A stretch of 64,000 nucleotides of DNA from the NCBI RefSeq assembly GCF_017654505.1, contig NC_054548.1, positions 36,201,570 to 36,265,569 on the forward strand, read 5' to 3'. Both the position numbers and the translations under genes were made by a program. A model generated the notes under the pieces. That model had not been told where the DNA came from. It did not search any database and saw only the letters and a program-made list of their open reading frames with translations. The first letter of the stretch is position 1, and every line of letters begins with the position of its first letter. Positions 11,303-23,605 of this stretch are shown piece by piece. Source of the stretch: Polyodon spathula (lineage: Eukaryota; Chordata; Actinopteri; Acipenseriformes; Polyodontidae).

Positions 11303-13475
11303 GTGAGTACTGTGAGTTTGAGGATAAAATTGAACTTCACTTCACATTATTTCCCTTGATGTCAGCCCGGCTTCTGAAAGTAGGTGCACCGATGTACTTC
11401 TCAAGCAGTGTTGTGAGAGACTCCCTGGACTGGGAGTACCGTCAGTAGGGTCTAGTGTTCAGGATTTGATGAGCAGCTCTGAGTGGGTGCAGGTAAAAGG
11501 CTGTTACCGGACAACTGGGGTTTCAGTGTTAAAAAAAACTCGAGACGCAATACTGGTCGCCAGTTGAACTTCTTGCACTGGCATAAAATTCCCTCAGAAT
11601 GCTGTTGGGGTTTTCTGGGCTTATTTCCTTAATGTCCCATATTTTTTTCTTTAATCCACTTTAAATACATTAACTGCCCATGCTGCAGTCTTTTTAGTAT
11701 TTTTTTATTTATTTTGTTTTCTTCTATTTCATTTAGCTGTGCGTCATTTAATCTTATGTCTACTGTTGACAGTTTCTGTAACACTTACTTTTTTCAGGTG
11801 GAAAGTTGGTGCTGTACCGGTTCTCTGAAGTTTCATCTCCAAATATATTGAAGAAAATGAGTGGAATGTCACTCATTTTGTGCTAATAAATAGCAGTTTG
11901 TCATGGAATTTTTATCATGTTGTGTGTATTGATTTATACAGTGTGAAGCGGCTCATTAGAATGCAAGCCGTGCATGTACTCTATATATATGCACGGTCAT
12001 GTGATGCTGGATCAGAGGTTCTTATTTTTCCAAGCCATGTTATGAAAGAAACATTCACTAGGGATTGTAAAGAATCACAATGGACATTTTATGTGCACCT
12101 ATTGTTTATTACATTATAATTTGTTTAAAGATTAAGTTATTCCCCATATGTTTGTTCACTTTGTTTAACAAATAACTGAATACTAGAAGTCTATATGTTT
12201 CTTGTATTTTACTTATATACTGACTGTACTAGCTTCAGGGTTAGAAACTCCTGCTCACACTAGATTAATTAAATCTGATGAGGACTAGTTGATGTCGTGT
12301 CTCAGTAGTCCTCTGGGCGAGGACTTAAAACAAATAATGTACACATATACTCTCACGTTCACAGCGTTGTGTTAAAAAAAAATGCAGGAAAAGTCAATTT
12401 TCTAAATGGATGTAGCAGTGGTGAATAAGCATTCAATGCTTACAAACCAGTCGCTTGGAACTGAAACCTCACTTCACCTCCCATGCTATGTCAACCTCAC
12501 TTCATTATATTACATTTACGTTTGAGTTCTCCCTTCGTGGGATGTGAAGTTTATTGGGCATTTGATTTTACTGAGGCACGTTGCATCTTTGAAGTAAGTG
12601 TAAAGTAATTTTACAAAAATGTGGAGATTTATACCTGGTTACAACCCCCCACCACAAAAGAAAAAAAAAAGACTGAAGATGTGATTAGCAAAGGGGGCTG
12701 GTGTCTTGAAAATTTGAGCTACCCAATATTTTGTGCCTCTTTCACACATTGCATGCGCAAGGCCTTTTTTCTTTTTGTTTGTTTTGGAAGTTAAAAAAAA
12801 AATACACTGTTAATCAAACAAGTAAATTAAAATACATACACGGTTAATCAAACAAATAAGTTGTGTGTTTCCTACTTCCTATATATATATATTTTGCATC
12901 ACCTGTCTTTAAAATCGGTTGTTTTGTGCTGCCCTGTGTTTTGACTGAAGTGTACTAGTTTTAATCCACTTAGACCTCAGTTATGACTGCACACATTCAA
13001 TAAAATGAAAGCTGGGCTGTTTGGAAACTACAGACGTTAGAGCAGCAATGGCAGGTGGATGGCAGCAGTTGCGGAGTGCTGATATCAAAACTTTCTAATG
13101 AGATTTTAATTGCATCACAACTTTTAATTAGTTTTTTTTTTTTTTTTTTATGTTTGCAGAAAACTACGTTAAAAGTGTCTCAATCCATCAAGTTGAAAGC
13201 ACATTACACACAATGAGAAGGTCAAGGCCGGAGATGGCTTGCCTTCTGATGGAAAATCACGGTGAGCTTTGCTTTTGTATACCACTGCTTTATTTTTTAA
13301 TTGCTGGCTAATACACGTGTTTATCATATTTAAAAAGGAAATATCAGTAACTCTTGTTAATTTGTTTCAGGTGCAACGTGATGTCTGCTACAGATGGGCA
13401 TATGTTGTTGCACAGATCACTCTGCTGAAAAACTGGAAAATACTGGAGTTACATATATGTACACACTGCAGAGGC
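11303..13475. other. Non-coding DNA, no recognised element
   Basis: AT-rich sequence with poly-T (13132-13149) and poly-A runs. Short frames here have no motif. The sequence from about 13370 may be upstream Penelope-like coding DNA too decayed to call. Confidence 0.45.
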
Positions 13476-13988
13476 AGAAATATGCGGGATATTCTTGTTA
13501 AAGCTGATTCTTTTAAAGATACAGCTAAAAATTTAAACTGGGGTACAGTCAAAAATGATTTATTTCCATGTTAGAAATGTGCAGTGTGTGACAATGCTAT
13601 TAAAACTAAAACCTTTATAAGTCATGTAACTAAAAAAGAATGCAAGATTTCACAATTTATTACCGCACATCAGATTTTGTAGTTTGTTCAGTTTTGTGTC
13701 CTTGCAACGTACAATATGTTGGTACAACTAAAAGACAATTACGGGTGCCAGCATAAAAGTGCCACCCGTAGGGAAGATGTACACTTGCCACTGGCAAGAC
13801 ATTTTGCAGAGGTAAATCATTCCATATCGGACTTAAACTTTTCTGGTATACAAAGATTATTTCAGTCTTGTAGAGGGAGTGACTTGAATAAAAAACTACT
13901 TCAATGTGAAGCAAAATGGATCTTCTATCTCAAGACAGTACAGCCAGAAGGCATTAATGAAGAACTTGGCTTATCATGTTACCTGTAA
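13476..13988 (+). pseudogene. GIY-YIG endonuclease domain of a Penelope-like element
   Basis: The translation begins with GRNMRDILVKADSFKDTAKN, then a Cys-rich segment (CAVCDNAIKTKTF). The endonuclease signature follows as VCSVLCPCNVQYVGTTKRQL, where NVQYVG corresponds to the YIG part of GIY-YIG. A frame shift leads into HKSATRREDVHLPLARHFAE and ends EAKWIFYLKTVQPEGINEEL. The ending NEELGLSCYL before the stop is characteristic of the family's C-terminus. A stop after DLFPC and the shift near 13755 make it non-functional. In intact elements this domain nicks target DNA for reverse transcription in the nucleus. Confidence 0.8.
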
Positions 13989-14474
13989 CTATATAACTAA
14001 TATTTTTCTTATTTTTTATTGCTTTTGCGTTCTTTATATCATTCATGTTTATTTGATAATTAATTAATTACATTATACTTAAGGCTTGTTATCATTTGGC
14101 GTCATAGCCACTAATGTTTATGTCTACATAGTGTTTACATATTTTTTGTATATTAATATCTGTGTTATTTATTTTTCTTATTTTGGATTTAGTAGAGCTA
14201 TATGATTTGAAATAGTCTAATCAATAGATCTTAAAATTCAATAATTAACAATATGATGTATTTAACTAATGATTTCTGCCATTGTTATCTTTTCTGTTTT
14301 TTGTAATTTGTCCTAGAATTAAACTCTTTAATAGTATTCCCTCTAATGTCCATCAGTACATTAATATATTAACTGGTCTGTGTACATCTTATTTTACCTG
14401 AACACCTGACCTCTGATATGTATCTTTAATTGAATTAAGATCTTAAATATTCAGGTGTTCTTCATTCACTAGCA

Positions 14475-14535
14475 CTGAGGATGGTCATGCGACCGAAACG
14501 TTTGCACTGAGTACTTTTTGCACTACATCAACGTT
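14475..14535 (+). ncRNA. Hammerhead-ribozyme-like core in the Penelope trailer
   Basis: The order is CTGAGGA (14475-14481), a 4-bp stem GGTC-ATGC-GACC (14483-14494), then GAAAC (14495-14499). This is the CUGANGA / stem II / GAAA arrangement of hammerhead ribozymes, apart from one extra unpaired T. CGTT at 14499-14502 can pair with AACG at 14530-14533, followed by GTT, a possible cleavage triplet. A matching stem I was not found, so activity is doubtful. Hammerheads are known from Penelope-like elements, and the context agrees. Confidence 0.45.
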
Positions 14536-14557
14536 CTCCTATAAATAAAAGTTTTTC

Positions 14558-14588
<31 letters not shown>

Positions 14589-14803
14589 TATCGCCACTCT
14601 TCAGTGTGTGGATCATTTTGGACTTTAAAAAAAATGTACAATAAATAAATAAATAGAAAATGTTTTGACATGTTTTGTGTGTCAATGCCTTTACATAGTC
14701 CAAATGCATGAACATACAAACTGCTCACAAAAAGTTATACATACAAAATGTTCTCAGTCTCAAAATCTTGTGGTATTTTTAAAGTGATTTAAGTGTAATT
14801 AGA

Positions 14804-15166
14804 TGACTCCAGGTGGCTTCACTTAGCAAAATCACCGTGCAGAACGCAGAGCAGCTCAGCTGCCTATACTGATAGCGCACCACCAGGCATTTAAGGGCTG
14901 CAGAAGCAGACTGTAGTGGAGAGGTGGACAGAGAGAGGGGTCCTAGAGAGTATTTGAAACTGAGTTATTGTGAATGGTGTAGGATCTGTTTTTGGATGAC
15001 TTGCTTGCTAGGTGAAACTGTGTAATGTGTATGAGAACCCAACTTGGATATAGAACTGCAATGGAATGTCTACGAATTTGGATTCCAGACTGCTTGTGTA
15101 AATATCTTAATTAAAAGGTTTGGATTTGGAATTCCCTGTGTGTTGTGTTTGTGATTTGACCTAACA
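14804..15166 (+). mobile_element. Possible solo LTR (low confidence)
   Basis: This block is more complex than its surroundings. It starts TGACTCCAGG and ends CCTAACA, with a TATA-like TTTAAGGGCTGC at about 14890 and an A-rich region followed by GT-rich sequence near the end (TTAATTAAAAGG, TGTGTGTTGTG), an LTR-like layout. No target-site duplication is evident and no second copy is seen in the window. It could be any dispersed repeat. Confidence 0.25.
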
Positions 15167-15648
15167 GGGTGGTTAAACAAGGCAGACTAATCAGGTTTTC
15201 AGAAAAGACAACTTTAGGAGGCATTTCTTGTTCAAAGTCGGTAACAAGTCTTTCTATGATAGTTTGGGTGTACTGAATCCAAGTATGGTTGTTGTAAAGC
15301 TATAAATTGATTATTAATGTCTCTACGAAGCAGACAAAATAACACGTTTTTTCCCTATTTTTTTGTTTTAATATATCTGTTTTGTACAAGCTACAGTAAG
15401 TAAATAGGATGTGTTAACATGTCAAAATGTTGTTCACAACTTTATTGTTACATTTATACATTTAATTGGTCTTTCAAGGGGTAACAGATATATTTTATTG
15501 TGGTGTATAACCATAAAAGGCACTACATACAGTATCTTGCATACCAAAAGCCCTTCAATCCAAAATTGCATAACTATCAAAACTTATAGCAAAATCTTAC
15601 ATGACACATCTTCAAACAACTATTTGACAACACCTCTGAAACTTAATA
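15167..15648. other. Non-coding DNA between LTR-like block and pseudogene
   Basis: No gene or repeat recognised. No terminal repeat matching the far side of the 15.6-20.1 kb pseudogene was found by eye. Confidence 0.5.
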
Positions 15649-18600
15649 TTAATTGTAACGTACATTGGAACAGCCTTGTTCAAGTTCTCTACATTTACAA
15701 GCAGACGTACAGACAAGCACTGCATCTGTAACTCCTGCATCCAGTTTTGCAGTGACAGAATATTGCCTGACTGCAATCTTCTGGTACGGTGGCAGTGACA
15801 TTAGCTAAGTTAATAAAATTCCATCTTAATTTTTCCATCATGGCAGTTGGGGAAGGAAGCACTGGATTTAAGCAGTGAAATTGTCTCCAAACTAAGGCCT
15901 GATAATGATATCTCTGTATGTGTAACATCAGAGCATCATTTGTTGGGGGTAGAGGTTGTGGTGACCTCAAGCATGTAAACAAAATGGCACATGCTATGTA
16001 TGTGCTGTGGATCTCTGACAGGCCATACAATTTACAAATACACTCCTCTGCACTTTTCACCTTTTCATAGGTAAGGTCATTCTCACCAAGGTGCGTCAGA
16101 AGTTGATGGTTCTTCTTAAACACCTCCAATGCTGTCTTCTTGATGTGACCAGCAATGTAATATGTCATGTCACAACCAGTCAGTGCATGAAATGGAAGCA
16201 GAGTTTCTAGAACCACAGGTGTGAATTGTAATTGTTCACAAATATCATGAATAGGAAAGTACTTAGTTTTCTTTGATGTGCCAGCTTTCATCCAAAGCTG
16301 TGTACATGTCATTTTGTTAAAATATGCCAGCAAAAGAATAAGCACATCAGTATCCCAGGCTGCAAAAACAACACTCTCTGTATCACTGTGGACACAGTGT
16401 AAAATAATTATTGTGTCTGCTTCTTCCTGATGAGCACTTAGCTGATTAGTGTCGACCATTTCTGCTGAGGACCATACTTCAGCTTCATCTTCAAAGCCAC
16501 CAAAAGATTTAGCATTTTGTCATCTGGTGCTTGTGCGATGAGCTCCACAGATAAAAACTTTGCAAGAAACTCTTTATTTTCAGGCAGTGCAATAAAATCC
16601 TTCCAATTACATTCCTACCTTCCACCACTCTACTGATGGGTCTTGTACCTCTGGTATGCTTTTGCCTTGTTCCACACTTAGTAAATTCTTTGTAATACCT
16701 ATCAAAGACAACATCAGTTCTGTGGAAGTCTGTGCCCGTCCTAAGACTGGTTTGTATGAATATATCGGCCCGGTCTACAAATGTCTTCGCTCCAGGTGGC
16801 TTTCCAATGGCTTGTATCAAAGCCTGTGCATCCATCACAAGACAGCTAATGCCTGCAGGGTTCACTGATGGTGGACAGTGAACATCAGCAGTCAATGCAT
16901 CTGCCAGTACCTCTTTCATCCCTGTCCATAGACTGCCATTAGTCTTTGCCAAAGGCATGAGCATTAACTCATGCTTCATGATGTGCTGCAAATTAACAGT
17001 CCTGCCAGCTTCATATACTGTAATAAATCACTGGAGAATGTTTATGTCTGCCTTGATGATTGTGGACTTTCCTTTGACTTCAATCCCAACTTCATAAAGG
17101 TTGGAGAAAGTTAGAGCTTTTATTTGGTAGTGGATCATGAAAGTGTATGTGGCCAGGATCCCCCTTTTTTGTCACAAGCCTTTGCTCAACAAAGCTTTCC
17201 AGCTGCTTTTGGCCTAAGGTTTTTGCATTCAGCAAAGCATCTTGGAATGCTTCAGTAGCCAGACCTTTAGTCGCAATGCTTTGCAATGAAAGACGAGGCT
17301 CCTCCCCAGAGAAAACTTTAAACCTTTGAAAGGTCCTTACGAGTGAATTCTCATCATGATTATCATGTTGTCTCCTTGCCTTGCCTGATTGAGTGTGGAC
17401 AAGTTGATCTTCCAAGCCAACATGAAACATTGTCCAGGTGTCTGCAGCAACATGGGCTTAGGTTAGGTTGTAAGACAAAGCCCATCTGCTAAGAGCTGAG
17501 TAAGTCCTTGTGAAGACTACAATTCCACCTCCTTACTTTCCAATGCCATTAAGCCATTCTTGACTCTGATCTGGTTCAAACTGGTTAAACTTTTCAGCAG
17601 ATCTCTTTACAACAAAGTTTCCTTGCTGAAACTCTTCAAGCACTGCAGCTGGTAGTTGATGCATTTCAGCTATGTATATTGCACCCCAGCTTGCATAGTT
17701 AGTGTGATCATATCTCATGAAGAATGGCAACATGCATTTGAAGGTAACAAGGTGCAGCTCCCAATTTCTATCTTGCTGGGATTGTATGAAAATGAGCAGT
17801 AAGGCCACCATTTACATATACTGCCACCAAAATTCAGCTTTGCATGTTACAAATGCAGAGATCTGTGTTTGAAATCTCTGTGAAATAAAGAGCCACAATA
17901 TCATTATAAGAATTTGACTGATCAACTTGGACAACATCATCATTGAGTTCTTGGTCATGTTTAGCTCTATGCTCCATGAGATGTGAAGGAAGGATGTGCC
18001 ACTATGCTTGGAAAGACAACTTGTGAACTTGCATATGACTTGCCATGCATAACTTGTTCCGTTGAGTTTGGTCATAATACCCCACTCTCAATCCAGGCAT
18101 CTGCCAGACCTGAAGCCTGTGTGTGCTGACCAATTACTTTTTGAAAGTGAATTGAGATATGGAGGCCTCCTAGTCGTGGAATAAGCCATTGTTTGTACTC
18201 TATAGTGGCCCATTTAAGTTCCATCAGCTTATATACAATAGAGAACTGATGGCACAGCTCTCTTTACAACAGTATTGAGGGTGTATAGCTCATGAGTAGG
18301 GTCTTGAATGATTGGCATGTATCATATCATTGTAATTTCTGGTTCTGTGGTCTTCTGTATTTGTTTGAAATGTGTCCACTCACTTCTTGGGTTGTCATTT
18401 TTATGACTAATGCTAAAGGCCATATCAACAGCTTTTGCGTGCATTAAAGTATTGCAGTTTCCCTCATATTTGGTGTACCATTCTTTGCAAACAGGATCAA
18501 TAAATACTGGTTTTGTTTTAATGTCTCTTACATTGGCTGGTATGATGGTGTCTATTGCATCAGGAACATAAGTGTTCTGTTTTTTGATGGCCGTAGATCA

Positions 18601-18975
18601 TTCAAGGTAAGATTAAGTGCTGGCCCACACCGCCAAGCAGCAACTTGGGTTGCATGGAATGTGTTTTTGCCATCCAGAGAAGCATCATTGATGTCAAGGG
18701 ACCAAGTTTGGGGGAATAACAGAACCACTGTCAGTATCCATACTTTGAAGGGTTTCTCTGCTAAAGCTGCGTCCATCATGAGAATTCTCATTAATAAAGC
18801 ATAGGCCAACTTTATGGGACAGTTGAACACGTTGTTTGGATCTTGTTGCTTGATGGTGTGTGCACCCAAGTCCAATATGCTTTGGGGTCCATTTATTTCC
18901 ACCATTTCCACCATATAGAAGATCTTGGACTACACCTAGCACCTTTATCTTTAGTGATTCTTGCTTTTCAGGGTT

Positions 18976-19028
<53 letters not shown>

Positions 19029-20066
19029 AATCATCATCCTCAACAACTGATTGGCCTTGATACAGTAAGTGAAGGAGCATGTACAGGCAGTCAGAAATGC
19101 AAGCAGCTGCATGATCTGCACTCACATTGAAACCTCTGTGACCAGGGTGTGCTAAAATATCTCTCTGAACTTTTAGTGTAACATGTACCAGTGAAAGAAA
19201 GATGTCCTCCTGAGGACGGGGATCAACAACTGTGAGCTAGGTACATAGTTATACTTGGATGATTATACTGCGAGTGTTTGTCTTTCCCCAGGAGACCGAT
19301 CAGACAAGGATGAACTGAAATAATTCCCCAACTTGAGTTTGTAGCATTTTTTAAATGATGTTCGACGACTGATGTAGGAGGAAGAGATTTCAATGCCAGC
19401 TTCCTCTGCCAGATTACAGTAACGATTCCAAACTTCAGACAGCTCCAAAACATTGTCCTCATTTTCAAGCTGATTTTGTAACTACAGCATTGCTGTGTCG
19501 CAAATTTTATGTCCTTGTCTCTCATCACAGACCTTATAAATTTGATGCAACATGTGAGATGATATTTGCCTTCAGAAGCAATAAGACCATTACCTCCAGC
19601 TAATGGATAGTCATTTTGTGATCAAGTTCAGCAGCCCTCATTGTTTGTTCACTCATTTGAATGTAGTTACAGAGATGACTCTCTGTTTAGGATGAACCTG
19701 GCAAAACATACAGTAGCCCCAGTCTATGGATTTAATAGAACTGGAATAACTTGTTTTGCAAGCGATGATATTCTTTCTCGGACCATGGCCAGATCTGACA
19801 AAGCCTGTGGATTTTGCTTTTGTCAGTGTATTGTGCATAGCAATTTATGTGCCACACAACTGAAACAGTATGCTCTGAACCAAAGATGGACTGCTAATTG
19901 CCTCTCTGTATTTCACATCCTGCAATTTATTTCTCATAGCTGTTGCCTCATTCATCGTCTTTAGTCCTTGTTCACCTGCTTCACGTTGTTTACTTGATTC
20001 TTGGCAAATAATGCAGAGAATGTGAGAAACTGGCATAAGCCTTTTGATGCTAATTACAAGCTCCAT
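15649..20066 (-). pseudogene. Multicopy animal gene with PIN/FEN1-like core and Cys-rich tail, decayed
   Basis: Read right to left, many frames join into one long protein of a family I know as numerous uncharacterised copies in fish and cnidarian genomes. The order is: CIICQ (about 20010), CMFCQ (about 19720), EGKYHLTC (about 19555), TPKHIGLG with HHQATRSK (about 18870), LDGKNTFHATQ (18670) and MLPFFMRYDHTNYASWGAIY (17700). Then come GNFVVKRSAEKFNQ, FHDPLP (17130), VMDAQALIQ with DVVFDRYYKEF (16700-16830), EEADTIIILH, WDTDVLILLL and HALTGCDMTYY (16440-16180). A Cys tail ends at 15649 after a frameshift (ACKCRELEQGC). Acidic residues in EEADT, DTDV and TGCD suggest a PIN/FEN1-like nuclease fold (inference). 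Stops and frameshifts abound. No introns are evident. Its repeated, intronless nature suggests a mobile element. Confidence 0.75.
18978..19028. repeat. (CAT)n trinucleotide tract inside the pseudogene
   Basis: Seventeen CAT units, read as a run of Asp on the minus strand between acidic DYDD and ENPEK. Expansion inside an acidic coding segment is likely but the host frame is already broken. Confidence 0.9.
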
Positions 20067-23000
20067 GTTTTATCTACAACTGCAAGCAATGTAAATGTTA
20101 GATACCACCAGCTCACCTAACCTCTGTTACTAAATCTATTGGAGAAAAATACATTACACTCCTATGTGAATTCTTCACTACAAGTGCAAAATACACTACA
20201 TAACTTACTACTGTTACAGTTATGGAGGATAAACAATGAATAAATACATATATTAATAAAATATAACTTAAAAAATAAATAATTACTGAAATAAATAAAA
20301 ATTACAAATATTGAAATTTATCATTAAATAAGTATTGAAATAAATTACTGTTGAAATAAATTAATAAATACATATCGTTTTATTTTTTATTTCCATGTGT
20401 AGTCATTTTTTATTTTTAGATTTTATTGTTTATTTCTATTTAAATATTCATTTTTTATTTTTAAAATTTATGTAGTCATTTATTTCACCATTTATTTATT
20501 CATCCATGTATTTTGATAATTGTTTATTTTTATATTTATTTATTCACGTATTTCTATATTTACTTATTTATTGTTTTGGCAGAAAATGTCTTCTGTATAT
20601 GGTTACTACCAATTGCAATTTCATAATGTACTACAGCATAAAATGTAAGCCGTAGATTCAAATCTCAAGAAGACAAATGACCATACTAATGTATCCAGGT
20701 CTCCACAGGTCCAAATTCTGTTACCAAATTGCTACTGTAATACATAATATTATGTGTCATGTCATGCTTAGTAGATTCAGAGTCCATCAGTTCAGATTCT
20801 GTTGCTGAAGTGATTTAAAAAAATAAAAGATTTAGCCACCTAGTTGACAATTTTATCTCAAGGGCTACAGTGAAACCTCCTAAATTGGGACTTTTGTGAA
20901 GGCCGTGTGTGTACGTCAGTACATTAATTATTGTAGATAGTGATTCATAGTTATTTAATCACTCCACAAGCCGGCATTTTTGTAAATAACACATTTTATT
21001 TGTGACATCGGTGTCAATTTAAGGTGGAGCATCGTGGTCGGCATGGTAACACAGCTGAGGGATTGACCGATCTTTAGGAGCGTTTACTAACCCCCGTTTT
21101 AAACTGATGCGCCAGCGGTGTGCCGAACTGAATTGAAATTAAGTACACGTTAGAGCCACACTTCATAAAATATTTTGAAACAATTGATTTCATAATAAAA
21201 TTCCATGATAAAAAGGGGAGTGTTTCTCTTGGAGAGGCTGTAGCAGGTCAGCTTGTCCTAGGAATTATGGGGCGTGTAATACAAACAAACCAAACAGCAA
21301 GTGTACTGGAGCATGTGAGCTGAGCTTGGTGCCTTGAACCTAAAGTTTCGCTGGATCACATATGTCTGTCATGTGTGGTGTGTGGCAATTGAAAATCTGA
21401 AACAAAAAGAAAAAAGAAATGAAGCAGTTTGGAAAATAGTGGAGCTGGATGCTGTGAGCAGATACAACTAACAGCGTGTGAGTTAGTTTGAACTGTGTTT
21501 TAAGATTAATAAAATGATGTAGTCTACTACATTGTGGCAGCAGTGCAAGAGTCTGTGTGACGAAGATTTCCAACCCCCTTTTGTGTGTGTGTTTTACATG
21601 TTTATATGGTTGAGAAAACATGTCAGTTTAATCGCAGATTCAAATACAGCAGCTGTGGCCTGGAACCTGAAGACTGCAAAGATGTGTGCGTGTGAGGTGC
21701 ACATACATGCAAATAACTGTTCTATAAAATTGCAAGTGTGAATGCAAGACCAGACAAGTAACATTTTAAAACATGTTGTTGTGTTTACCTGTTTTGTTTT
21801 TGTTTTAAGGTCTGGAAATAAAATAAATATATCTTTTCACTCTGTCAAGTTTTAAGAGTGTGGTAAAAACAGTCTTGGAGTGACCTATATGACAAAAATG
21901 CTTGGCTGTAGAAGGGATAAAAGCATATGTGGAAAGTCAGTCTGGTTCCTAAGTGTTAAACAGCAGCAGCAGCAGCTAAATGCCACCTTGACTAAGACAT
22001 TTGACTTGAAAACTAAGGTAACATCAGACTTTCTCCTGAGGTTATTATTTTTACTTGGTGGTTCTCTAAAGGATTGAGAGTGGGTGGAACTGAAAGATTT
22101 CATCCCTGAAGCCAAGCAGCATGTTTTCTCAGTGTCTGATTTATTTGCATTTAGTTTACGTACAGTCAACAACACCACAAATTCCTTACTTTCTCATTAC
22201 TTTTCAGTCTCATAAATGGAAAGCAGCCGATGCTTTGTTACATGCGTTACCTTGTTGCACAATATATAATCAATGAGGTTTTTACTGTTGTTCTGTGCCA
22301 AATTGTGCTGGTTGTTAACGTAGCATTTATAAATTACAGACAACATTTTAAATCAATTACTCAATGCTTTACTCTGCAAATTAGCTCTAGCTCATTTTCA
22401 CATGCCCTTGATGCTAAAGCAGTTCTAAATCTACCTATTAAATCAGCTAAACCCAGAGATCCAATATTTATTTTGCTACTCTTGTGCAATAAAATAAAGG
22501 TTTCATCTGCATAAAGCCATTGATCTCTTAATTATTGCCATGCCTATTCATTTCTTGCAATATTCTGTTTAAACACAGTGCCTTAAAAGAACATGTTTAT
22601 TTAGAAACCATCTAGAAACCCACAAAGACAATCAGACTGTTTTTGGCTGGGTGGACATCATGCAAAAAAAAAAAAAGTATTTCTTTTTACAGGCAACTTG
22701 ACCCCTATTTGCAAATACCCTTTTATACACAATTCTACAATGTCCATTTTACTGTTTTAATGTAAGGGGGGTGCATTTCTATTGACTCACTGCTCACTTA
22801 TATAAGCTAGCAAATTCATATTATTGGTTATCAGCTGACAAAGGTCTGAGCTGACAGTTGTTTATTGGAAGAGTTTCCATTGTGTTTGCTGGAAACACAA
22901 GGTGCTGAGTGCTGAAGAGAGTTCAAAGAGCTTAAACATAACTCCCTAACTACCGGACAACTGAGGGCTTTATTATGCAGTGCTAGCAATCTCTCCTGTT

Positions 23001-23076
23001 TCATAAGCACTAGAAAACACTGTTCAAATGACTTCCATAGTATATAAAACGATTTAAGATGCAGCCCATTTACTAT
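20067..23076. other. Non-coding DNA; AT-rich inverted simple sequence at 20221-20580
   Basis: At about 20221-20375 the plus strand is rich in AAATAAATTA units, and at about 20375-20580 it is rich in the complementary TTTATTTA units. Together they form a loose palindrome about 350 bp long. The remaining sequence to 23076 shows no gene. A (CAG)5 run lies at 21961-21975 and a poly-A near 22665. Minus- and plus-strand frames here have no motif. Confidence 0.5.
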
Positions 23077-23255
23077 TATTTATTTATCTATTTATTTATT
23101 TATTAGCAGGTGCCCTTACCCAGGGTGACTTACAGTTGTATACAAAAAATACATATCAAGAATTACAGTACAATTAGGAGCAAGATGCTAAATACAATGA
23201 CTTCAGTCCTAATCAGAGCAAATACAAAACACAATACAATTTGATATTGGGGCAG

Positions 23256-23395
23256 TTCAAGACATTCAGTGTGTCTTGAGGAGGCGTCGGAAGGTGGTCA
23301 GGGACTGGGCAGTCCTGACATTCGTAGGAAGGTCAGGACTGCCCAGTCCCTGACCACCTTCCGACGCCTCCTCAAGACACACTGAATGTCTTGAA
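23256..23395. repeat. Perfect 64-bp inverted repeat with 12-bp spacer
   Basis: The arm at 23256-23319 and the arm at 23332-23395 are exact reverse complements; the spacer is ATTCGTAGGAAG minus edge effects. Immediately after, 23394-23435 repeats part of the left arm plus spacer in direct orientation (AAGGTGGTCAGTGACTGGGC, one difference). The arms are L2 C-terminal coding sequence. Perfect identity against the decayed neighbourhood implies a recent foldback or template-switch event, or an assembly artefact. Confidence 0.9.
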
Positions 23396-23432
23396 GGTGG
23401 TCAGTGACTGGGCAGTCCTGACATTCGTAGGA

Positions 23433-23605
23433 AGGAATCAACTCCCCAGTAAAGTTGTTGAAGCTGACACCCTGGGATCCTTCAAGAAGCTGCTTGATGA
23501 GATTTTGGGATCAATAAGCTACTAACAACCAAACGAGCAAGATGGGCCGAATGGCCTCCTCTCGTTTGTAAACTTTCTTATGTTCTTATGTTCTTATGTT
23601 CTTAA
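23433..23605 (+). mobile_element. CR1 LINE 3' fragment nested in the L2
   Basis: The segment runs from AATCAACTCCCCAGTAAAGT through codons for VVEADTLGSFKKLLDEILGS and a stop. It then continues through GGGCCGAATGGCCTCCTCTC to the terminal TTCTTATG units. The same 3' end occurs in inverted orientation at 45088-45250. The octamer tail is typical of CR1-group LINEs. It is only about 170 bp long, so strongly 5'-truncated, and lies inside the L2 element. Confidence 0.88.

Larger units (their letters stand above)
13476..14580 (+). mobile_element. 3' portion of a Penelope-like retroelement
   Basis: It combines a GIY-YIG endonuclease-domain remnant (13476-13988), an AT-rich trailer, a hammerhead-like motif (14475-14535) and a terminal AATAAA plus poly-T region (about 14542-14590). 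This order fits Penelope-like elements, whose reverse transcriptase is followed by a GIY-YIG endonuclease and whose terminal repeats carry hammerhead motifs (established). The reverse-transcriptase part is missing upstream, as usual for 5'-truncated copies. Confidence 0.65.

Noticed and set aside
18843..19130. Poly-His frame on the plus strand
   Set aside because: It is the complement of the poly-Asp trinucleotide tract in the minus-strand pseudogene.
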